Origin: Prorocentrum cordatum
Lineage: Eukaryota > Sar > Dinophyceae > Prorocentrales > Prorocentraceae
Direction of reading: 5' to 3'
DNA length: 64,000 nt
Assembly (NCBI GenBank): GCA_963575745.1
Contig: CAUYUJ010015759.1
Coordinates: 115,497 to 179,496 of the forward strand
Shown: piece after piece, positions 11,926 through 23,949 of the stretch
Layout: each line of letters begins with the position of its first letter
How positions within the stretch are numbered: the stretch's first letter is position 1
Notes under the pieces: model-generated
The model's input: the letters and a program-made list of their open reading frames with translations, nothing else
What the model was told of the DNA's origin: nothing
The model's database searches: none
Translations under genes and position numbers: made by a program

Positions 11926-12477
11926 CACGCGACGTGCCTCTGCCTTCGCGAGCGTGCATGCGCTCGGGAATGACCGCAGCAGCTGCTTCACGCTGGTCCC
12001 TCGTGCTGCCCTGCCGCCCCTCCCCTGGGAGAACGCGGGCCCTTCGCGATGCCCTGCCGCCCCCCCGGAGAGAAAGGTGCGCGGCGGCGGTGGACGTCGA
12101 GGTCAGATCTGTGTCGCAGAGGGAAGCGCTCCAACAGAAGCAGCCAAGGAAGGATGGGGGGGGAAGACCTGGGAGGGGCAGCCAGGGGGCCGCGGCTACC
12201 CACCATGCCAGAAGAGCAGAGAGCAGTGCAACACAGAGGCAGATGAGGACGACGACGACGACGACGCGCGCTCGCGACGGACGACAGAGCCGTGCAAGAC
12301 TCACGCAGTCACCTGCAACACTGCGACCCCAGCTAAGCCATAACCTTGAAAGCTACACCTGCCCAACTCCCAGAAAACTCGAGTGAATCTGCCGTGAGGG
12401 AGAGAAACAGTGGGACGGCGCATTGCCAGAGAGGAGCCGAAAACACGTCTATCATGCAAATGGCAACCAGAAGCGTA

Positions 12478-12668
12478 CAGTAGGGGCCCGTCCACAAGAA
12501 ACCTTCCACAAGACACCCAACCCTGAGACCCAAAGACTTCTGATTGTTGGTGTGGAAGCGTCACGCTTTCCATAACAAAACCCATCGAAATCCAAGAAAA
12601 CCCAGGGCACCCTGGAGGCGAGCAGGGTGTCTCTTGGCACGGGCCTCCACTGTACACTGCAATCGGAG
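12478..12668 (-). repeat. Dispersed repeat, inverted partner of 60428-60620
   Basis: Read on the minus strand: GTACAGTG, a CCCGTGCCAA block, ACACCCTGC, CTCCAGGGTGCCCTGGGTTT, CTTGTGGAAGGTTTCTTGTGG and CCCCTACTGTA. The same blocks in the same order are on the plus strand at 60428-60620. Confidence 0.75.
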
Positions 12669-12714
12669 AGCGCTGCTGCACAACCGCGCACGCACGCACG
12701 CTCGTCGAGCTGGC

Positions 12715-12738
12715 CGGCTTGATGTCGCGGTGGAATGC
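12715..12738 (-). CDS. Kinase micro-exon: catalytic loop (AFHRDIKP)
   Basis: This 24-nt, phase-0 micro-exon encodes AFHRDIKP, containing the catalytic Asp and the Lys of the HRD loop. The acceptor is GCCCAG|GCATTC and the donor AAGCCG|GCCAGC (GC). The codon after the Pro is supplied by the next exon, giving HRDIKP-ANILLD, so the catalytic-loop Asn is split off onto another exon 0.9 kb away. A dispersed repeat (12478-12668) sits directly downstream in the intron. Confidence 0.85.
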
Positions 12739-13044
12739 CTGGGCAGGTCGGGGGGCAACAACGCAGCCTGCCACTGGCAAGCAAACATTCGGCAAAAAAA
12801 GAACGGTAGAGAAGAGAAGAGAAGATAATCCGCCGCCCCCCTTGTGGGGCCACCAGTCTGTAGGACTAGTGTTTGCTGCTCCCTGCGCCAGTTGCAGGTT
12901 CCAGTTTCCACTGTTACAGGTTTGCTTTCTGCTTTCTACTGCAAATTGTTACTGCCCGCGCGAGGGAGGGGAGCCGAGAAGGAACCTAGTTACCACGCCA
13001 GAATCGCGTGCGCTGAATTCCTGGGAGGGGGGGTGTGACATATA

Positions 13045-13540
13045 CAAATACATGAAATTCGCGCCCCGAGGCCATAAACCCTCGTAAATTACACAAGATT
13101 CGCGTCCCCGAGGCCATACACCCTAGTGAATTATACAATATTCGCGTCCCCGAAGCTATAACCCATCGCAAAATACGCCATGTTCGTGTTCCCGAAGCAA
13201 TAAACCTGTGTACATTGCGCAATACTTGTGTCCCCGAGGCAACAAACGCTTGTCAATCACGCGATATTCGCGTCCCCGAAGCCATAAACCCTTCTACATT
13301 ACACAAGATCAGCGTCTCCGAAACCATACACCTGCGTAAATGGCACAAGATTTGCGACCCCGAAGCCATACACCTTTGTACGTTACGCAATGATGGCGTG
13401 TCCGAAGCCATAAACCTAGTAAATTATACTATAGTCGCGTCTCCGAAACCATACACCTCATACATTACACTACATTTGCGACCCCGAAGCCGTAAGCGCT
13501 ATTCGCGCATCCGAAGCCATAAACCCTAGAAATACAACAC
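13045..13540 (+). repeat. About 42-bp minisatellite (CCCCGAAGCCATAAACC), array 1
   Basis: About 11 degenerate units with core TTCGCGTCCCCGAAGCCATA followed by AACCC and an AT-rich spacer (TACATTACACAA). Arrays 2 and 3 are at 15995-16490 and 20095-20430. Confidence 0.85.
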
Positions 13541-13559
13541 CGAATTCAACCATATCATC

Positions 13560-14075
13560 ATGAATCATAATCTCATTTTGTCTTGCCGATTACTCATCGT
13601 CTTCGCGTGAAGTCCTGACGCTGCTTCACGGCGGCGCCAAGGCCTCATGATTTCGCTCATGCATTGCCCATTAACCGATAGAGGGGAGCGGCGGCAGGGG
13701 GCGAAGCTCTTACGGATAGAAACAAATAAGAGAAGACAAACACACAGAAGAGAAGAGAAGAGAAAACAAGAGAAGAGGAGAAGGGAAGGGAAGGGAAGGA
13801 GGAGCAAGGTAAGGTGTCGAGGGGGCGATCAAAGACCAAGGACCCTTGGCGCTGAGAAGGAGCATGCCTCCACCGTGCTCAGCCCCTGGGCCCTGGGTGT
13901 AGCAATGCGGAGCGACCAGGCGGGCATCCCCAAAGCGGGCTCGGCCCAGAGGAGGGCCTTCGTGGACCCAGCAGTCTTAGCGAATCTAGCCACTTCTTTA
14001 GGTTCGCCACGTGGCCCATTACCCACGGCGTGGTGGCAGAGAAGCTGTTCAACTGACTTCGGCATTCTAGCATGA
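13560..14075. other. Intron sequence with AGAAG-rich tract, no gene
   Basis: Contains an AGAGAAG/GGGAAGG purine tract (about 13725-13805). The minus frame over 13829-14065 is open for 78 codons but matches no family I know. Confidence 0.35.
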
Positions 14076-14109
14076 ACGTATTTGATTTATGCTGTGCACT
14101 GCGCGTTGC

Positions 14110-14256
14110 TTACAGCGTGTCGTTCGTGCGTGCGTGCGTGTCGTGCGTGCGTGTCGTGCGTGCGTGCTTGCGTGCGTGCGTGCTTGCTTGCGTGCGCGCG
14201 TGTGTGTGTGTGGCTGTGTGTTTGTGGGTTTGTGTGTTTGTGTGTGTGTGCGTGTG

Positions 14257-14288
<32 letters not shown>

Positions 14289-14460
14289 TGTGTGTGTGTG
14301 CGTTTGTGTGTAGTGTGTGTTGTGTGTCCTGTGTTGTGTGCTGTGTGTCGTGCTGCGTGCGGTGTATTGTGTACCGTGTGCGGGTTGTGCTGCGCGCTGA
14401 GTGTCGTGAGTTGGATACTCCGCTGCGCTGTTTCGTGTGATGCGTGTTGTGTGACGTCTT
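14110..14460. repeat. GTGC/TG low-complexity tract
   Basis: Runs of GTGCGTGCGT and TGTGTG; a long alternating purine-pyrimidine tract with Z-DNA-like composition. Confidence 0.85.
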
Positions 14461-14559
14461 GAACGCTCATGTACAATCCACAAGCAATGCTTCCGCTGAG
14501 AGGTTCTTGCCATGGTTACTTTATTGGATGGGTGTGGAAACCTTGAAGGGAACACTTTG

Positions 14560-14745
14560 GGGAGAGTGAGGGGGGGGGGGGATCAGGAAATGGAGCAGAA
14601 GGAGGAAAAGAGGAGGAGGAGGAGGAGGAGAAGGGGTCTGTCCAGGAGGAGGGGGAGGAAGAGAAGGAGGAAGGAGGGGGAGGAACAGGAGGAGGAGGAG
14701 GAGGAGGAGGAGGAGGAGAAGGACGAGGAGGAGGAGGGGGGGCTG
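14560..14745. repeat. (GGA)n tract
   Basis: GGAGGA runs with interruptions. Confidence 0.85.
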
Positions 14746-14869
14746 TCCTGGTCGCCAGCCATGACCGCCTCGGGGGCGCCCCGTGCGCTGGGCGCCTCGG
14801 AGGCGCCCCGTTAGCCGCCTCGCGCAGCCACCGTACTTTTAGCCGTGATCCTGAGAGAAGCAATGCATC

Positions 14870-15185
14870 TGAGGTAGCACCGTGAGGCGGCACCACGGGG
14901 CCTGCACCACGCAGACGGCATCATGTACCCCGCATCACACAGCTTGCGCCGTCCGGCTTGCAGCTCAGACGTTGGACCCCATGTGCTGCACCAGATGCAG
15001 AACGCAGCATCTAGTTTGCAACGCACAGCTTGCACCACATGGAATTCACCACATCGATTGTACCACGTCGCTTACACCATGTGTTCTGAACCGCAAAGCT
15101 TATACCACACGTATTGCACCGCAAATATTGAACCAACTATACTGCACCACGTAGCTTGCATCACGTAACTTGCACAACATCCATT
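14870..15185. repeat. TGCACCACGT-type degenerate repeat
   Basis: Iterated TTGCACCACATG/GCTTGCATCACGT motifs of about 18-24 bases. A related stretch is near 19965-20000 (ACCGCACCACCTAGATTGCACCACC). Confidence 0.55.
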
Positions 15186-15994
15186 GGCCAAGACATACGC
15201 GTAATATCTAGCAGTGTGTGAAGTCCAACATCGCACACATTTTGCACTCTGCACATTCTAACAATCTGCCACCGTGCCCCTTGGCACGTTGCGGCGTGCT
15301 AGAATGCCAAGTGCTGCCTGGTAGGGCTCATGAAATCTTCTAAGGGCCCCCCCCCCTCTCCGGGCCGCACCTCGTTTCGCGCACATCACCATCAGCAACG
15401 CATCATCAGCAGCAGCATCAGCATGAGCATTAACATCACAGTATCATCACTATCATGATGTTCATCCTTTGCAAGGACGGCCTCCACCGCTCCCTCGAGG
15501 GAGAGTCGCCGAGCATGCTGGGCGGGCACGGTGGCGGGACTTGCCGCAGGCAGCTGGATCATCCAACAATCCGCTGACCTTCCTATCCAGAACCGTAGTG
15601 TCGGACGGGCCTCCGCGAAGCAAGCGCTGAAATGCCAACGCCCGCCGCGGTGGATAAAATATGAATACGGGGCTCAAGCTATGCTAGGTCAACTGACGGT
15701 GTTGGCATTGCTATATGATATGAGATCGTGAAGGTCCGCTGGCACCCTTGGGGGCCAACAGGCTGCGAGGCGTATGTGCCCCTGCTCCCTGCACCAAGTT
15801 CCAGTGTGAAAGTCGTTCCAGCTCCCAAGTAAAGTTGCTGCCTTTCTGTTTCCAGCTCCCTGTTAAAGCTGTTAGCTTCTGGCTCCGATTTGGAAGGATT
15901 AAAAACCTCGCGAAGACCCCAACCCGACCCCCCCGTTCTCCTCCCGGAATCACACTGCCCAAAATCCTCGGGGTGCCCTGGGACATGTGAAAAC
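15186..15994. other. Intron sequence, no recognisable gene
   Basis: Mixed-composition sequence with a short CATCAGCA/ATCA tract near 15385-15465. A segment at 15750-15830 (GGGCCAACAGGCTG...CTCCCTGCACCAAGTTCCAG) is similar to 12850-12910. No exon could be supported. Confidence 0.35.
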
Positions 15995-16490
15995 ACAAGG
16001 ATTCGCGCTCCCGAGGCCAGGATCAATTGTGAATTACGACGGGCCCGCGCTCCGAGCCAACAACCCTCTATACATTACAACGAATTCGCGCCCCCGATGC
16101 CCAACTTTCCCTATTAAGTCCCTACGGGCTCGCGCTGCCGAGGCCGCAACCCTACAACACGCTTGCGACCCAGAGCCGCCACCCCTTGTAAACACGTTCG
16201 CGCTCCCGAAGCCACATCCCTCTGCACATTCTATAACACTCGCGCTCCCGAGGCCGCAATCTGTCGTAAGTTACGTCACGCTCTGGCCCCCGAGGCCACA
16301 AGCCGTAGAAAGTTATGGCGCGTTCACGCCCCCGAGGCCACAGCCCATCGTAAGTCACAACGCGCTCGCACTCCCGAAACCCTAATCTGTCATAAACCAC
16401 TGCGCGTCCGCAGTCCTGAAGCCACAATCCTTAGTAAACTGCCCCCACGTCCGCGTCCCCAAGGTCACAATTTACAATTACTCCGACGGA
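15995..16490 (+). repeat. About 42-bp minisatellite, array 2
   Basis: The same core as array 1 (CGCGCTCCCGAGGCCACAA plus an AT-rich spacer), about 11 degenerate units. Confidence 0.85.
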
Positions 16491-16559
16491 AGGACCCCGC
16501 ATGATAATCTCTTTAGCTTGCATGGAGGACCCTCCTGCCCCTTGCCTTCTGCCACCTAC

Positions 16560-17080
16560 TCTTGCCTCCTCGTTCTCCTCCTGTCTGCTCCTCCTCCTGC
16601 CTCAACCCCTGCCTCTTCCTCCTCTTCTTGCCTCCTCCACCTCCTCCCCCTCCCCCTCGCTATGCTTTCCCACCCATTCCCCCTGCCCCTCCTGCCTCCT
16701 GCCTCCTCCTCCTGCTCTCCCTCTTCCTTCTCCTCCTCCTCCTCCTCCTCCTCCTCCTCCTCCTCCCCTGTCCTCCTCCTCTCCCTCTCCCTCATCCGTT
16801 TCCTCCTCCTCCTCGTTTCCATATTCCTCCCCCCTCCTCCCCCCCCTCCTCCTCCTCCTCCTTCTCCTCCTCCTGCCTCCTCCTTAGGCCTCCTGCCCCC
16901 TCCTGGGGCCTCCTGGGGCCTCTTGGGGCCTCCTGGAGCCTTCTGGGCCTTCCGGCTGGGGCCTCCTCGGGCATTCCTCCTCCTCCTTTTCCTCCTCGGT
17001 TTTCCTCCCCTCAGCCTCTTCCTCTTCCTGCTTTCCTGTCTCGTCCTGCATCATCCCTCCTCCTTTTCCTGGCAATCCTC
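16560..17080. repeat. (TCC)n-rich and CCTCCTGGGG tract
   Basis: Pyrimidine-rich TCC runs, then CCTCCTGGGGCCTCTTGGGG iterations of the decamer-type family (16880-16975). Long frames are repeat artefacts. Confidence 0.8.
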
Positions 17081-17089
17081 CTCCTCCTC

Positions 17090-18540
17090 GTCCTCGTGCG
17101 GAACACGACCCAGAGAAAGCGCACGACGTGCGTCCCAGCCGATACGCGCCGGAGGACGACCCAGAGGAAGCGCGCGCCGGAGGATGACCCGGAGGAACCA
17201 CGTCAGCTGCGGGACCCATAGGAAGGCTCCCGCCTGACGCGTCCTCACAATTCACTCACAGACGAGGGTCCCGCTTGATACTTCTTCCAAACTCAGACCT
17301 GAGGAGCCCAAAAGTGACGACAGTTACAGGAATCCGATGACCCGCTCGGATTAATAACATGATGTGCGGGCCCCATAGGGAGGGGGTTCCCGCCTGAGAC
17401 TTGCTGGCAATTCACTGACAAACGAGGCTCCCGCCTGATACTTCCTCCAAATTCAGACCTGAGGAGCCCAAAAGTGACGACAGTTACAAGAATCCGATGA
17501 CCCGATTAGATTAATAATATGATCTGCGGGCCCTATAAGGAGGGGGCTCCCGCTTGAGACTTCCTCACAATTCACTCACAGACGAGGTTCCCGCTTCCAA
17601 ATTCAGACCTGAGCATCCCAAAAGTGACGACAGTTACAAGAATCCGATGACCCGCTCGGATGAATAACATGATCTGCGGGCCCCATAGGGAGGAAGCTCC
17701 CGCCTGAGACTTCCCCACAATTCACTCACACACGAGGCTCCCGTTTGATACTTCCTCCAAATTCAGAACTGAGGAGCCCAAAAGTGACGACAGTTAAAAG
17801 AATCCGATGACCCGCTCGGATTAATAACATGATCTGCGGGCCCCATAGGGAGGGGGCTCCCGCCTGAGACTTCCTCACAATTCACTCACAGACGAGGCTC
17901 CCGCTTGATACTTCCTCCAAATTCAAGCCTGAAGAGCCCAAAAGTGACGACAGTTAAAGGAATCCGATGACCCGCTCGGATTAATAGCGTGATCTGCAGG
18001 CCCCATAGGGAGGGGGCTCCCGCCTGACGCGTCCTCACAATTCACTCACAGACGAGGGTCCCGCCTGATACTTCCTCCAAATTCAAACCTGAGGAGCCCA
18101 AATGTGACGACAGTTACAGGAATCCGATGACCCGCTCGGATTAGTAACATGATCTGCGGGCCCCATAGGGAGGGGGCTCCCGCCTGAGACTTGCTGGCAA
18201 TTCACTGACAAACGAGGCTCCCGCCTGATACCTCCTCCAAATTCAGACCTGAGGAGCCCAAAAGTGACGACAATTACAGGAATCCGATGACCCGCTCGGA
18301 TTGATAAGATGATCTGCGGGCCCCATAGGGAGGGGGCTCCCGCCTGAGACTTCCTCGCAATTCACTCACAAACGAGGCTCCCGCTTGATACTTCCTCCAA
18401 ATTCAGACCTGAGGAGCCCAAAAGTGACGACAGTTACAAGAATCCGATGACCCGCTTAGATTAATAACATGATCTGCGGGCCCTATAAGGAGGGGGCTCC
18501 CGCTTGAGACTTCCTCACAATTCACTCACAGACGAGGCTC
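17090..18540 (+). repeat. 160-bp satellite array, about 8 units
   Basis: The landmark AATCCGATGACCCG recurs at 17331, 17491, 17641, 17801, 17961, 18121, 18281 and 18441, that is every 160 bases except one 150-bp unit with a short deletion. Each unit also contains ATGATCTGCGGGCCCCATA and AAAAGTGACGACAGTTA. Units are about 90-95% alike by eye. Confidence 0.93.
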
Positions 18541-18840
<300 letters not shown>

Positions 18841-19029
18841 GAAGCAAAGAGGAGCAGAGGAGAGGGAGGAGGACGAGAGATCCTGCGCGGAGGGTGTGCA
18901 GAGAAAACAAGAACCCCACTTAGGATGTGGGGGAAAAAACAACGCGCTCGCACTCCCGATGCTACACTTCCCCAAACGGTGCTTGCACTTCGGGGTTTTT
19001 ACTTCTGCTATAAGGAACTGGGCCTGCGC

Positions 19030-19230
19030 GGCGATCTGGTGGCTATGTGGCCGCCGTCGCCACCCCGTCGCCGCCTCGTCGCCGCCCGTCGTCTGGGCAT
19101 GCGCGGCGGTCTGGCGGCTATGTGGCAGCCGTCGCCGCCCCGTCACCGCCTCGTCGCCGCCCGTCGTCTGGGCCTACGCGTCTGGTCAGCTGCCTTGTAG
19201 TCGCCGCCGCCGCCCCGTCGCCGCCACGTC
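19030..19230 (+). repeat. CGCCGCCCGTCGTCTGGGC tandem repeat
   Basis: Two to three units of about 75 bases (GGTGGCTATGTGGCCGCCGT... / GGCGGCTATGTGGCAGCCGT...) within a CGTCGCCGCC-rich stretch. Confidence 0.7.
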
Positions 19231-19234
19231 GCAT

Positions 19235-19965
19235 TGATTTGCATTGTCTCACATTGACTTGCTTTGCAGTGCAAGGGTTGCAATGCTTTGCTTTACTTTG
19301 CCTGGCGTTGCAGTGCATTGCGTTCCATTGCTTTGCGTTGCTTGGCACTGCTTTTTTTACTCCGGTTCTACAGAATTGGGCCTGGGCGTCGGTCTGGAGG
19401 CTTTGCATGGCGTTGTGTTGCATTGCTGTGCGTTGCTTTGCACTGCCAAAAACTGATGTGTTTTGCTTTGTCTTAGGTTGCATCAAGCTGCACGGATTTG
19501 TATTGCTCGCGGTGCGTTGCGTTGCACTGCTTTGAATTGATGTGCATTGATTCGTGTTGTTGTGCCTGACGTTACATTGATTTGCGGTGTATTGCGTTGC
19601 ATTACGTGGCATTGCTTCGCATTGCTCTACACTGCACAACAATATTTCGCAGTGCGCTGGATTGCCGCGCATTGAGTTGCATTGCCTTGCATTGCATTGC
19701 GCTGCTGTGCATTGCGTTGCACTGCTTTGCGTTGATTTGCGCTGCGTTGCGTTGTTTTGCATTGCTTTGAAATGAGATGCATCGATGTGCATTGCGTTGC
19801 AATGTGTTGCACAGATGTGGATGTGCCAGCATTGCTCTGGATTGTGTTGCGTTGCGCTGCGCTGCTGTGCGTTGCTTTTCATTTCGTTGTATTGACTTGC
19901 ATTGCTTTGCATTGACTTGTAGTGTGCTGCATTGCTTCGCGTTGCGTTACAACGCGTATACCGCA
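19235..19965. repeat. TTGCATTG-type short repeat
   Basis: Iterations of GCATT, GCGTT and CTTTG of about 5 bases over 0.7 kb (for example TTGCATTGCTTTGCATTG). Frames give His/Cys/Ala/Leu-rich strings and are not genes. Confidence 0.85.
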
Positions 19966-20094
19966 CCACCTAGATTGCACCACCTAAGCTGCACCGCATA
20001 TATTTGTGTAAGAGATCACTGTTTGGGGTCCACGCTGGCTAACATCCCGTCTATAGCAGCGCAATCAAGCTCCTGAGGAAGCATATTGTTTTGA

Positions 20095-20430
20095 TTGCAA
20101 CGGATCCGCGCTCCCGAGGCCACATTCCATTGTAATTTGTGCAGCGCCCGCGCTCCCGAAGCAGCAGCCCCTGTTAAATTACAACGAGCTCGCGCTCCCG
20201 AGGCCGCATGTTTTCATAAAGTAAGGAGCGGTGGCACTCCCACGGCAACAACACCTTGCAACTTACCATGCAGTCGCGCTCCCAAGGCCGCACCCCCTTT
20301 GTAAATTACAACGTGTTCGCGCTCCCGAGGCCACAACCCCGCGAACATCATATCGAACTCGCATTCCCGAAGCCACTATCCCCGGTAAATTCGAGCAACT
20401 CAAATTCGCGCCCCCGAGGCCACGAATCCA
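20095..20430 (+). repeat. About 42-bp minisatellite, array 3
   Basis: Units with CGCGCTCCCGAGGCCACAA cores as in arrays 1 and 2, about 7 degenerate copies. Confidence 0.8.
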
Positions 20431-21066
20431 CCCCACGGAGGCCCCCGCAAGAGCGCCACCCCTCACCGTGGGATGTGTTCGAGGGGGCGTCTCTCGGCTC
20501 CCATGCCCCTTCCTGAAAATCCAAAGCTGGACCCGGAGCCACGCATCCTAGACCATAGCCCTCCTCAGCTGCTGCACACGTGCGCAACCGACCAGCCAGC
20601 CAGCAAACGGCCTAAATCAGCTCCCAAGAATCGACTGAAGCAACAGACCAATCAGCCGATGTGCCAGCCGGCCAACCAGCAAGAAAACCAACAAACCCAC
20701 CGACCAAGCACGGCCATGCCAGCAATCCGAGGGGGGGCAGCGGCAGAAGGCAATGCCCTCCAAATAAAAGGATGCCCCACCCCACAAAAAAATGCATGCG
20801 GCGAAGCACCGCGTCCAGTGCTGCTGTGGTTTTCGCCTCCTCGCACTGGCAAGATGGTAGCTGAGCGGCAGTCGCCCAAAACCCGCACGAACGAACACGA
20901 ACGACGAGCAAAAAAGGTCATAATGAAGAGAAGGACCACAATCAGTGCAATCACGGTAATCACCACCACCACGATCACCACAATTGCGACCACGAAGACC
21001 ACCACGATAAAGCACACCACCACGAAGGGGGATGCACATAAGCAATGACGAGCGGCGGGGACGCGC
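20431..21066. other. Intron sequence next to the helix-E exon
   Basis: No gene or RNA seen. A CCACCACGA/ACCACGAAG simple stretch lies at 20955-21030. Confidence 0.4.
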
Positions 21067-21150
21067 CATGGGCTTGCTGTTCATCATATGCGACAGCCCG
21101 CTGGCAGTGCCGAGCGCCACGTGGAGCCGTTGCTGCCAAGAAAACTGGGC
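21067..21150 (-). CDS. Kinase exon: helix E (RLHVALGTASGLSHM)
   Basis: This 84-nt, 28-codon exon is phase 0 at both ends. It begins AQFSW and contains RLHVALGTASGLSHM, then MNSKPM. The pattern FxWxxRLxxAxxxAxGLxHxH is the helix-E signature that precedes HRD in RLK-type kinases; here the usual HMH reads HMM. The acceptor is CTCGAG|GCC and the donor CCCATG|GCGCGT (GC). The last codon ATG joins GCA of the next exon to give SKPM-AFHRDIKP, the usual continuation. Confidence 0.88.
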
Positions 21151-21832
21151 CTCGAGCGGGCAGAACAGGACACGGAGCGGGGAGGGGAATAAAAACGAGG
21201 AGAAAGGGCAACACAAGTGGAGGTGACGGGGAAGGGCACGGGAAGGGAGGCGTAAGTGGAGAAAACATATAACGAGCGGGGCGGGCATCGCGGGGGGTAG
21301 AGCAGGGTGGAAGAAGACTGGAGGTATCAGCTGCCGGCGGAGGGGGACTGAGGGAGAGATGGATGAGGCAGGCGGGGGGGTAAGCCGAAGGAGCCAGGAA
21401 TGGACTGCTCCGTTGCTCTGGTGTTGCTTACGCAGGGCGTCCCCGAACGGACCCTGCGGGCAGAAGTAGATGGAGGGTGGAGGTGCAGGAAAGGACGCGC
21501 GGGCGGAAATGAAGGGACGGGAATTGAGACCAGGACGGAAGGGGGCAAAGGCACAGATCGGCAACACTCGGTGGCGACACCGGGCAAGAGTGACCTTCGG
21601 CGCGCGGCTTTGGGAGGCCACGGGGGGGCGGGGGCACATCCAAGCAGGCGGGCCAGCGAGGAGGGGGGGGGGCCAAGCGGGCCCGCACCCAGGTCACTCC
21701 GTCAAAGGACCACCCTCAGGCGCAGCCGAAGGACGAGGCGTGAGAGGATAGGGTAGTTGGGCTGGGATGGGCGGGGGGGCGGCCACGGGGACTGGGAGTG
21801 AGAGGGCTCAGCTGCTGGACTGCATGCGGCTG
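21151..21832. other. Intron sequence, G-rich, no feature
   Basis: Purine-rich GGGGAGG-type sequence upstream of the helix-E exon in gene orientation. No coding pattern beyond open GC-rich frames. Confidence 0.35.
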
Positions 21833-21868
21833 TCCTCCTCCTCCTCCTCCTCCTCCTCCTCCTCCTCC

Positions 21869-21917
<49 letters not shown>

Positions 21918-22123
21918 AATCATCGTCGTCGTCATCATCCTCATCCTCATCCTCATCCTCATCCTCATCCTCATCCTCATCCTCATCCTCATTATCATCC
22001 TCATCAGCATCAACATCATCATCATCAGCATCAGCATCAGCATCAGCATCATCATCACCATCATCATCATCAGCATCATCATCATCAGCATCAGCATCAT
22101 CATCATCATTGGCATCATCATTG

Positions 22124-22187
<64 letters not shown>

Positions 22188-22245
22188 TGTCATCATTGAC
22201 ATCATTGTCATCATCATCATCATCATCATCATCATCACCATGTTC
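21833..22245. repeat. (CCT)n/(CAT)n/(CATCCT)n array
   Basis: A TCC run passes into CAT runs, a CATCCT hexamer run (about 21940-21995) and CAGCAT-interrupted CAT runs. Confidence 0.95.
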
Positions 22246-22814
22246 CTCATCCTCATCCTTTTCCCCCTCCTCCGCCTCTCTCTTCATCCCCCCTTCCCAT
22301 CCCTCCTTCTCCTCCACCTCGCTGCTCTTGGTCGTTGTTGTGCTGTTCTTACGTACATACGCAAATGGTGGCCGCTGCGTCGCTGCAGCAAACAAGTAGC
22401 CGACACATGGTAGCATAGCACCATAGGTGGCCCGAACACCTCTACGAACGAGCAATGTGTTCATTGTCACGAAAGTCCCCCCAACAAACAAATACCATTG
22501 CACTCCAAAGCAATCTACCACCTACCGCCCACGTTGACGAGCATCAAACGGGTGCACATGTGTTGGGATGACAACCGATAACAAAAGGCTTATCCGAAAG
22601 ATCCAGCGTGGAATACCGTGCCCTCATTCATGTCAGCGTTTCGTTTGCTCCTTCCTCTACTGTTCCTCGGCACCCCCCAGATATCCTGTGGATCTGCCGA
22701 TTGCAAAGAAGTATCGAGACATATGCACATATCTGCGCACATGCGCACATACATACATAAATATCTGAATATAGTCGTCCCCTGTCATCATACAGATTCT
22801 TTGTCAGCCTCGAC
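22246..22814. other. Intron sequence, no recognisable feature
   Basis: Mixed sequence with CACATACATA-type stretches near 22725-22765; nothing supportable. Confidence 0.35.
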
Positions 22815-23890
22815 TGCTTCTCCTCCGTATTCTCCCTCTCTCTCTCTCTCTCGCTCGCTCTCTATCCCTCTCTCTCTCTCTCTCTCTCTCTTGCTGACAA
22901 TTTTCTAGCTTCCCCAGCGTTTCCCAGAGACTGACCGTTGAAACACGCTTGTGGTTTCCAGCTGATCCAGCCGTTCCCAAAGCCTGACCATTGAAAAACA
23001 ACGTGATTTTCAGCTCTTCCAGCCTTTCCCATAGACGGACCGTTGAACAACGCTGTGCGTTCCAGCTCTTCCAGCTTTTCCCAGGGACTACCCCTTGAAA
23101 AACGTTGTGCTTCGAGCTTTTCCAGCTTTTCCCAGAGATTGACCGTTGAACAACGCGGTGGTTTCTAGCTTCTCCAGCTTTCCGAGATTTCCAACGACTA
23201 CCCTTTGAGAGCAGCTGTGGTTTCCAACTTTTCGAGCCTTCCCCAAAGACTGACCGTTGAAAAAACGCTGTGTTGTGCAGCTGCTCCAGCTTTGCCTGGC
23301 TACCCTTTGAAAAACGTAGTGTTGTCCTGCTTTTCCAGCTTTTCACACTTTTCTCAGACACTGACCGTTGAAACACGTGGTGTTTTCCAGCTTTTCCCAG
23401 TACGATGTGTTTTCCAAATGTTCCAGCTGCTCCAGCGTTTTCCAAAGACCACCTCTTGAACATCGCGGTGTTTTCCAACTTTTCCCAAGAAAAAACAATT
23501 GAACCAAACGCTCTGTTTCCTGGCTGTTCCGACTTGTACCGCTTTTCCCAGGCACTACCCTGCGTAGTCTCTGGAGAAAGCTGGAAAGGCTGGAGAAGCT
23601 GGAAACACACAGCGTTTTTAAATGGTCAGCGTCTGGGAAAAGCTGGAGCCACACAGCGCGTGTGAACGGTCAGTCTCTAGGAAAAGCTGGAAACGCTGGA
23701 AAACACAGCGCTGTTCAAAGGGTCAGTCCCTGGGAAGAGCGGGAAAAACTGGAAAACACAACGGTCTCAAATGATAGTATCTGGCAACAGTCGGAACACA
23801 AAAGCTGGGAAAGCTGGAAACATACAATGTGATTTCAAAGGGTAGTCTCCTGGAAAACCGGGAAAGCTGGAAAAGACTGCGTTGTTTCAA
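22815..23890. repeat. (CT)n run and head-to-head (palindromic) 55-60-bp minisatellite
   Basis: After a CT run (22820-22895), units carrying TTCCCAGAGACTGACCGTTG followed by AAAAACGCTGTG and TTTCCAGCTTTTCCAGC repeat up to about 23565. From there to 23885 the same unit runs in reverse complement (AGCTGGAAA...CACAGCG...AAATGGTCAG...TCTGGGAAAAGCTGG). The two arms are inverted copies joined near 23565. Confidence 0.85.
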
Positions 23891-23949
23891 TGCCCATCCC
23901 CATCCGCGTGCCTCCCATTTTGCTTATCGGCGGCATCTTTGGTCGCCTT

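Noticed and set aside
14067-14555. His/Thr/Arg-rich and Cys/Val-rich frames over 100-160 codons
   Set aside because: Products of the GTGC/TG low-complexity tract.
17331-18540. Regular repeat considered as a CRISPR array
   Set aside because: The units are repeated over their whole 160 bases with no unique spacers, and the context is eukaryotic.
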